Source of the DNA: JACQGZ01 sp036004665
GTDB lineage: Bacteria > Sysuimicrobiota > Sysuimicrobiia > Sysuimicrobiales > Humicultoraceae
Length of the DNA stretch: 64,000 nt
Direction of reading: 5' to 3'
Assembly: GCA_036004665.1 (NCBI GenBank)
Contig: DASYRG010000046.1
Span: 1 to 64,000 of the forward strand
This document shows, in pieces, positions 59,291-64,000 of this stretch. The translations under genes and the position numbers were made by a program. The notes beneath the pieces were generated by a model that saw nothing but the letters and a program-made list of their open reading frames with translations, was not told the DNA's origin and ran no database searches. How positions within the stretch are numbered: the stretch's first letter is position 1; the number at the start of each line of letters is the position of its first letter.

Positions 59291-60302
59291 GATCCTGATC
59301 CGCATTGGAGTCGCCCTGATTGCGCTGGCCCTGATCTTCCCGAGCGTGGCGCCGGCTCAGCCTACGCTGACCAGGCTGCGCGTCGTGCACGTGCCCGTGA
59401 TGATCTTCGGTCCGCTCTACGTGGCCATCGAGCGCGGCTACTTCGCGCAGCAGGGCATCGAGGTGGAACTGATCGGCACCCCGGGAGGCGCCTCCTCCTT
59501 CGTCGTCCTGGCCAGCGGGCGGGCCGAGGTGGTCATCGGCGGGTTGGGCGCGGCGCTCTTCAACGCGGCCGCGCGCGGCCTCGACTTCAAAGTGGTCGGC
59601 CCCGTGCATAGCGAGAAGCCCCCCGTTCCCACCCCCCTGGTGGTGAGCAAACGCGCTTACGACAGCGGCGAGATCCGGTCGGTCAAGGACCTGCGCGGCA
59701 AGAAGGTCTCGGTGAACGCGTTGGGCTCGGCGACGGAATTCTGGATGCAGGCGGCGCTGCACAAGGGGGGGCTGACCATGTCCGATGTAGACCTGGTTGC
59801 GGTGAACTTCCCCGAAGTCCCGGCGGCGCTCGCCAACGGCGCCATCGCCGCCGGGCTCCTCGGGGAGCCCCTGGCCACTCTCGCCGAGGAGCGGGGGCAG
59901 ATCGTGCGGCTCTCCGACGACTTTATCAACGGCGTTCAGGTCACCGCGATCTACTACAGCGGGGAATTCATGCGCAGCCGCCCCGACCTGGCCACCGGCT
60001 TCCTGGTGGCATGGCTCCGGGCCTCGCGCGACCTCTACGGCAACGGCTACCGCCGTGAGACGAACGTGCGGATCATCGAGAAGTACACGGGTGTCCCCGC
60101 CGACGTCGTCCGGAGGGCGAAACTGCCCTTCCATGAACCCAACGGGAAGATGAACTTCAACGACTTCAAACGCCTCCAGGAGTTCTTCAAGACGCGCGGC
60201 TCCCTCACGTACGAGAGACCGCTCAACCCGGACGCGTACATCGACACCTCCTTCGTCCGCAAGGCGCTGGCGATCGTGGGAGAGTTCAAGCCGCCGCGGT
60301 GA
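59280..60302 (+). CDS. ABC transporter substrate-binding protein, NMT1/SsuA family
   Basis: 340 aa. Signal peptide to about residue 26 (PSVAPAQ), then LRVVHVPVMIFGPLYVAIER GYF-type start, GGASSFVVLASGRAEVVIGG and LRGKKVSVNALGSATEFWMQ, all typical of the NMT1/THI5/SsuA/TauA group that bind sulfonates, nitrate, pyrimidine precursors or riboflavin precursors. Followed by its ATPase and permease in 4-bp overlaps. Ligand cannot be told. Confidence 0.88.
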   Translation: MTARILIRIGVALIALALIFPSVAPAQPTLTRLRVVHVPVMIFGPLYVAIERGYFAQQGIEVELIGTPGGASSFVVLASGRAEVVIGGLGAALFNAAARGLDFKVVGPVHSEKPPVPTPLVVSKRAYDSGEIRSVKDLRGKKVSVNALGSATEFWMQAALHKGGLTMSDVDLVAVNFPEVPAALANGAIAAGLLGEPLATLAEERGQIVRLSDDFINGVQVTAIYYSGEFMRSRPDLATGFLVAWLRASRDLYGNGYRRETNVRIIEKYTGVPADVVRRAKLPFHEPNGKMNFNDFKRLQEFFKTRGSLTYERPLNPDAYIDTSFVRKALAIVGEFKPPR

Positions 60303-61117
60303 CGCCCGCCCCCGCTGTGATCCCGGCAGCGCCCCCGGGCCAGGCGCGGATCGCCGTCGCCGGGTTGAGCAAGAGCTATCCCGGAGCGCACGGGCCGTTG
60401 CTCGCGCTCGACGACGTCACGTTTGACGTGGGCGAGGGTGAGTTCGTCGCCTGCATCGGCCCCTCCGGCTGTGGCAAGACCACTCTGCTCCACATCCTGG
60501 CCGGGTTGATGCCCCCGACGAGCGGGATGGTGCGCATGCCGTCCCCCGGGCCCGGACGTCTCCCGGCGGCGGTGGTCTTTCAGGGGATCTCCACCCTCCC
60601 CTGGTTCACCGTGCTCCAAAACGTGGAGTACGGCCTGCGTCTGATGGGTGTGCCCCGCCAGGAGCGGCGCGAGCGCGCCCTCGACCACATCCGGCGCGTC
60701 GGCCTGCTGCCTTTCCGCGACGCCTTTCCACCGCATCTCTCCGAAGGGATGCGCCAGCGTGTCTCCATCGCCCGCGCCCTGGCTACTGACCCGCAGATTC
60801 TGCTGATGGATGAACCCTTCGCCAACCTGGACGCGCAGAACCGTCTGCTGCTCCAAGAGGAGCTCCTTCGCATTTGGGCCGACTCGCGCAAGACGGTGCT
60901 CTTCGTCACGCACAGCCTGGACGAAGCGATCCGCCTCTCCGACCGGGTGCTGGTCATGTCCGCCGCACCTGGACGCATCTTGATGGAAGTCCAGATTCCC
61001 CTGCCTCGGCCCCGCGACTTCGGGACGCTGCGGCAGGATCCGCGCTATGGAGAGCTCTCGGCGGCGTTATGGGACGTACTGCGAGAAGAGGTCCTCAAAG
61101 GACGCGAGCACGGATGA
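60299..61117 (+). CDS. ABC transporter ATP-binding protein, SsuB/TauB type
   Basis: 272 aa ATPase for the NMT1-type importer. Walker A GPSGCGKTTLL, Q-loop VFQGISTLPWF, Walker B ILLMDEPFANLDAQNR, H-loop THSLDEAIRLSD. The signature motif reads LSEGMRQRV rather than LSGGMRQRV, with Glu at the second Gly. GTG start overlaps the previous stop. Confidence 0.9.
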   Translation: MTPAPAVIPAAPPGQARIAVAGLSKSYPGAHGPLLALDDVTFDVGEGEFVACIGPSGCGKTTLLHILAGLMPPTSGMVRMPSPGPGRLPAAVVFQGISTLPWFTVLQNVEYGLRLMGVPRQERRERALDHIRRVGLLPFRDAFPPHLSEGMRQRVSIARALATDPQILLMDEPFANLDAQNRLLLQEELLRIWADSRKTVLFVTHSLDEAIRLSDRVLVMSAAPGRILMEVQIPLPRPRDFGTLRQDPRYGELSAALWDVLREEVLKGREHG

Positions 61118-61860
61118 GACACACCCGCTGGCTGGCCGTCGCCTCACCCATCGCCTTCTTGCTCGTCTGGGAGGGCCTCAGCCGCAGCGGGATCCTGGAC
61201 GCGCGTTTCGTCCCCGCGCCCAGCGAGATCGCGCGCACCCTCGGCGCAATGACCCGCAGCGGCGTGTTGCCACATCACGTCGGGATCAGTGTGCGGCGCA
61301 TCCTGCTTGGCTTTCTCGCCGGCTCGGTGCCTGCAGTGGCGGTAGGCCTGCTCATGGGGATGAGCCGCCCAGTGCGCGCCGCCTTGATGCCGCTGGTAGC
61401 GGCCATCTACCCGATTCCCAAAATCGCCATCTACCCCCTGGTCATCTTCTACCTCGGTATCGGCGAGGCGTCCAAGGTCAGCATCGTCGCCCTCTCCATC
61501 TTCTTTCTGGTGCTGCTGAACACGATGGCCGGCGTCCTCGGCCTCGACCGGGCCTACTTCAACATCGCTCGCGCCTACGGGGCCGGCACACTGGGGACCT
61601 TTACCACGATCGCCTTCCCCGGCGCCCTGCCGGCGATCTTCACGGGCCTGAAGTTGGGGATGGGCTTCGCCCTGATCGTCATCGTCGGCGCCGAGCTGCT
61701 CGGATCGGACGCCGGCATCGGCCACCTCATCTGGCAGTCCTACCAGATCTTCGCCGTCGCGGCGATGTTCGCCGGGTTGCTGGTGACGGCAGTGCTGGGC
61801 TGGCTGGCCACGATCGCCCTGGATTGGCTGGAGCGCCGCGCCCTCCCGTGGCGCGCCTGA
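61114..61860 (+). CDS. ABC transporter permease, SsuC/TauC type
   Basis: 248 aa, six helices. FVPAPSEIARTLGAM near the N-terminus and the coupling loop with AYGAGTLGTFTTIAFPGALP followed by IFTGLKLGMGFALIVIVGAE are typical of the family. ATG overlaps the ATPase stop by 4 bases. The longer open frame upstream overlaps the ATPase and is not the gene. Confidence 0.9.
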   Translation: MRHTRWLAVASPIAFLLVWEGLSRSGILDARFVPAPSEIARTLGAMTRSGVLPHHVGISVRRILLGFLAGSVPAVAVGLLMGMSRPVRAALMPLVAAIYPIPKIAIYPLVIFYLGIGEASKVSIVALSIFFLVLLNTMAGVLGLDRAYFNIARAYGAGTLGTFTTIAFPGALPAIFTGLKLGMGFALIVIVGAELLGSDAGIGHLIWQSYQIFAVAAMFAGLLVTAVLGWLATIALDWLERRALPWRA

Positions 61861-61872
61861 CCGGAGCCCGAC

Positions 61873-62784
61873 GTGGGATCGCCGGTGTCCGTCTGGTGGC
61901 GAGCGGTTCGCCCACATTCTTTCACCGCCTCCTTCACGCCAGTTCTCCTTGGCTCGATGGCTGCGCTTTGGGGGCAAAGATTCCTTAACTTCACAGGCTT
62001 CCACGTGGACCGCTTCCTGGCCGCCCTCGTCGGGGCGGTGGCGATCCATGCGGCCACCAACCTGATCAACGACTACTACGACCACGTGCGGGGGGTGGAC
62101 ACGGCCGCCTCCATCGGCCCCAGCGGCGTGATCCAGCAGGGATTGCTTTCGGCCCGCGCGATCCTCGCCGGTGCACTTGCCCTTTTCGCCCTGGGCGGCG
62201 CCCTCGGGCTGTGGCTCGTCAGCATCGTGGGGTGGCCGATCCTGGCGGTGGGAGCCGCCAGCGTCGTGGCCGGATACGCCTACACCGGTGGTCCCCTTCC
62301 CCTGGGGTACATCGGCCTGGGCGATCTGGTCGTCTTCCTCTTCATGGGCCCGGTGATCGTGCTGGGCGCTTACTATGTCCAGACTGAGACGCTTTCAGCG
62401 GCTGCGGCTTGGGCTTCAATCCCTTTGGGTGCCCTGGTCACGGCGATCCTGGTTGTGAACAACCTCCGTGACCTCGAGACGGACCGAGAGAGAGGAAAGC
62501 GCACGCTGGCCACGTTGCTGGGACGGGAGGGCACACGGGCAGAGTACTTGACCCTGGTGGCGGCGGCCTACCTGGCCATCATCATAGGGGTCGCAGTCGG
62601 ACGCCTCCCCCTCCTGACCCTGGTGACGCTCATTTCGTTTCCCCAGGCGGCAAGGGTCTGGCGTGTCGTCCAGACCGAAACCAACGCGCTGGCATTGACG
62701 CAGAGCGGCCTGCGCGGCACCGCGGTGCTGCACTTGCGGGTGGGTGTCGTCTTAGCCTCGGCATTTCTTCTCTCCCCCTCCTAG
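61873..62784 (+). CDS. menA: 1,4-dihydroxy-2-naphthoate polyprenyltransferase
   Basis: 303 aa UbiA-family membrane enzyme that prenylates dihydroxynaphthoate in menaquinone synthesis. First Asp-rich motif NLINDYYDHVRGVD (about residues 64-77), second NNLRDLETDRERGKRT (about 196-211), N-terminal WWRAVRPHSFTASFTPVLLG. Eight or nine helices. GTG start 12 bases after the permease. Shows that the organism probably uses menaquinone. Confidence 0.93.
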   Translation: MGSPVSVWWRAVRPHSFTASFTPVLLGSMAALWGQRFLNFTGFHVDRFLAALVGAVAIHAATNLINDYYDHVRGVDTAASIGPSGVIQQGLLSARAILAGALALFALGGALGLWLVSIVGWPILAVGAASVVAGYAYTGGPLPLGYIGLGDLVVFLFMGPVIVLGAYYVQTETLSAAAAWASIPLGALVTAILVVNNLRDLETDRERGKRTLATLLGREGTRAEYLTLVAAAYLAIIIGVAVGRLPLLTLVTLISFPQAARVWRVVQTETNALALTQSGLRGTAVLHLRVGVVLASAFLLSPS

Positions 62785-62822
62785 CTGGCGAAAGAGAAGT
62801 TCCGGCTCAACGGTGACCATTT

Positions 62823-62839
62823 TCACAGTTGTCCTGTGA
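62823..62839. promoter_or_regulatory. Palindrome upstream of the small hypothetical gene
   Basis: TCACAGTTGTCCTGTGA is a perfect 6-bp inverted repeat with a 5-bp spacer, 51 bp upstream of the ATG at 62890. It resembles CRP/FNR half-sites but in the reversed order (TCACA first, TGTGA second), so binding by the Crp/Fnr-type protein encoded nearby is only a guess. Confidence 0.35.
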
Positions 62840-62889
62840 CCCAGGGAATCGGCCCCGGAGCGGCCTCGTCATAGCCTGGGGGCAGGTCG

Positions 62890-63132
62890 ATGACGGAGGA
62901 GGTGGGTGCGGTGCTTCGCCATCCCGATGTGTTCGAGCAGGTCGTCCGAGAGCGGTTGGACGTTCGGCGCGTAGAGGCCGAGACCGAGCGCCTGGTCAGG
63001 CTGGCTGAGGGCAGCCGGCCCGGGGCAAGATTCTCGGTGAGGGAGTTCCTCGGACGGGTGCGCCTGCGGCCGACAGCGCTCCGTGGTTCAGCGGCGGCGA
63101 TGCCGCGCGCGGCGCACCCTTCGGGGGCCTGA
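62890..63132 (+). CDS. Hypothetical small protein
   Basis: 80 aa, ATG start following GGCAGG. The first 60 residues look like a charged helical protein (HPDVFEQVVRERLDVRRVEA); the Ala/Pro-rich tail may be unstructured. No family recognised. It is followed by a strong hairpin and is convergent with the Crp/Fnr gene. Confidence 0.5.
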   Translation: MTEEVGAVLRHPDVFEQVVRERLDVRRVEAETERLVRLAEGSRPGARFSVREFLGRVRLRPTALRGSAAAMPRAAHPSGA

Positions 63133-63149
63133 GCAGTCGGTCAGTTGGA

Positions 63150-63186
63150 GCCCAGTCACACTTTCCCCGCGGGGGTGTGACTGGGC
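63150..63186. terminator. Bidirectional terminator-like hairpin
   Basis: Perfect 12-bp arms GCCCAGTCACAC (63150-63161) and GTGTGACTGGGC (63175-63186) enclose TTTCCCCGCGGGG, which itself contains a CCCCGCGGGG palindrome. It fills the gap between two convergent genes, and the minus-strand gene's stop is directly next to it. No T-run on either side. Confidence 0.65.
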
Positions 63187-63187
63187 G

Positions 63188-63871
63188 TCAGTACACTCGG
63201 AGGCGAAGGCGGTCGGGGTCGCGCAGGACGATCTGGCGGCCACGAAGATCCACGATGCCCTGCTCGCGGAAGGCCGCGAGGGCGCGGTTGACGCGTTCCC
63301 GCGTGGCCCCGACCATGGTCGCCAGGTTTGTCTGGGTCAGGTCCAGATCGATCGTGATGCCGTCGCCGCGGACGCCGTAGCGGCCGGCCAGCTCAAGCAG
63401 GGCGCGGGCCACGCGCGCATGCACGTCGAGAAAGGCCAGGCTTTCAGCGTAGTCGGTGACGTGCCGCAGCCTGGTGCTGAGCAGCCCGATCACCGCGGCC
63501 GCCAGCTCCGGGGAGGCCGCGAGGGACGCCTGAAACTCCTCCCGCCCCAGGACGTGGGTCACGGTGTCCTCCAGCGCCTCAACGCTGGCGGAGCGCGGCT
63601 GACCGTCCAACAGCGCCAGCTCCCCGAAGACCTCCCCCTCCCCCGCGACGTCGATCGTGAGCTCTTCTCCTCTCTCGGCCGGGAGGAAAAAGCGTACGCG
63701 GCCCGACTCAATGATGTGGAGCCCATCCCCGGCTTGATCCTTGTGGAAGATCATGGTTCCCCGGCGGTAGGTCCGCCGCCGCAGCCGTCCCGCCAGACTC
63801 TTGAGGGCGGCATCGTCGAGCCTCACAAAGAGCGACACGCGCCGCAGTAGGGCGGCGGGGTCGGCGGCCAT
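63188..63871 (-). CDS. Crp/Fnr-family transcriptional regulator
   Basis: 227 aa. Cyclic-nucleotide-binding-type beta barrel (FVRLDDAALKSLAGRLRRRT; GEVFGELALLDGQPRSASVE, the phosphate-binding cassette with E...R-S/A) and a C-terminal HTH (TQTNLATMVGATRERVNRAL). The cassette retains Glu and Arg-Ser, so cAMP-like ligand binding is possible. No N-terminal FNR cysteines. Its ATG overlaps the stop of the upstream peptidase gene by 3 bases. Confidence 0.92.
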   Translation of the reverse strand: MAADPAALLRRVSLFVRLDDAALKSLAGRLRRRTYRRGTMIFHKDQAGDGLHIIESGRVRFFLPAERGEELTIDVAGEGEVFGELALLDGQPRSASVEALEDTVTHVLGREEFQASLAASPELAAAVIGLLSTRLRHVTDYAESLAFLDVHARVARALLELAGRYGVRGDGITIDLDLTQTNLATMVGATRERVNRALAAFREQGIVDLRGRQIVLRDPDRLRLRVY

Positions 63872-64000
63872 CAGAGCACCGACACCTCGCGGTCCAGCGA
63901 ACTGAGCGATTCGCCCCCCCGTTCGGTGACCACGACGATCTCTTCCAGCCGCACGCCGAACTCGCCGACCAGATAGATTCCCGGCTCGACGCTGAACGCC
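63871..64000 (-). CDS. M24 (Xaa-Pro aminopeptidase) family protein, C-terminal fragment at window edge
   Basis: The last 42 codons of a gene entering from the right edge: AFSVEPGIYLVGEFGVRLEE followed by IVVVTERGGESLSSLDRE and a stop. EPGIYL and RLEE carry the two metal-binding Glu residues of M24 peptidases, so unlike the M24-like protein at 14.5 kb this one looks catalytic. Start is beyond the window. Confidence 0.85.
   Translation of the reverse strand, partial: AFSVEPGIYLVGEFGVRLEEIVVVTERGGESLSSLDREVSVL

Overview
The window is bacterial chromosome, roughly two-thirds G+C by eye, with tightly packed operons. Most neighbouring genes overlap by 1-4 bases (ATGA or GTGA), and GTG/TTG starts are common. 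No rRNA, tRNA, phage or CRISPR locus was seen. The gene set suggests a free-living heterotroph from soil, sediment or hot-spring-type lineages: many uptake systems (TRAP, sugar ABC, purine-nucleoside-type ABC, NMT1-type ABC), menaquinone synthesis (MenA), glycogen synthase, and a molybdenum hydroxylase. The lineage cannot be fixed from this sequence; the style resembles genomes of uncultivated high-GC phyla.

Layout. 1-4.5 kb: 3' part of a succinate-semialdehyde-type dehydrogenase and a complete TRAP transporter (DctP/Q/M). 4.5-15.8 kb: a PfkB sugar kinase, then a divergent sugar operon with a xylose-isomerase-like barrel protein, a Gfo/Idh/MocA oxidoreductase, xylulokinase, a CRTAC1-like FG-GAP lipoprotein, a XylF/H/G-type ABC importer and a degenerate M24-fold protein. 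15.8-16.7 kb: a frameshifted HNH-endonuclease pseudogene. 16.7-20 kb: DedA, GalT and glycogen synthase. 20-24.3 kb: a KdpD/KdpE-like two-component system upstream of a KimA-type potassium importer. 24.6-28.9 kb: glycerate kinase, a metallo-beta-lactamase-fold protein, SppA and a minimal zincin in one operon. 28.9-31.4 kb: a monooxygenase-like small protein, a triple-SRPBCC protein with its ArsR regulator, and a small membrane protein.

31.5-45 kb is a purine island: adenine deaminase, a purine-type phosphoribosyltransferase, a BMP/NupOPQ-like nucleoside importer, and a three-subunit xanthine-dehydrogenase-type enzyme with an 8-oxoguanine/guanine deaminase-like amidohydrolase inside its operon. 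Together these could import purine nucleosides or bases, deaminate them, then either salvage or oxidise them. A 37-bp tandem palindromic repeat occurs at two non-coding sites of the importer operon.

45-47.4 kb is gene-poor and less G+C-rich, with weak small ORFs. 47.4-51.4 kb: carbamate kinase, an MFS exporter and an unusual PEP-utilising-enzyme mobile-domain protein. 51.4-52.7 kb looks horizontally acquired: an attC-like element, an IS3-family transposase tail, and an AT-richer alpha/beta hydrolase. 52.8-56.6 kb: an ABC-2 exporter with a NarL-type two-component system whose kinase has Gln where the phospho-accepting His is expected. 56.6-64 kb: an alkyltransferase-like protein, MscL with a zinc ribbon, a VOC protein, TetR plus a PNPOx-fold protein, an NMT1-type ABC importer, MenA, a Crp/Fnr regulator and the end of an M24 peptidase.
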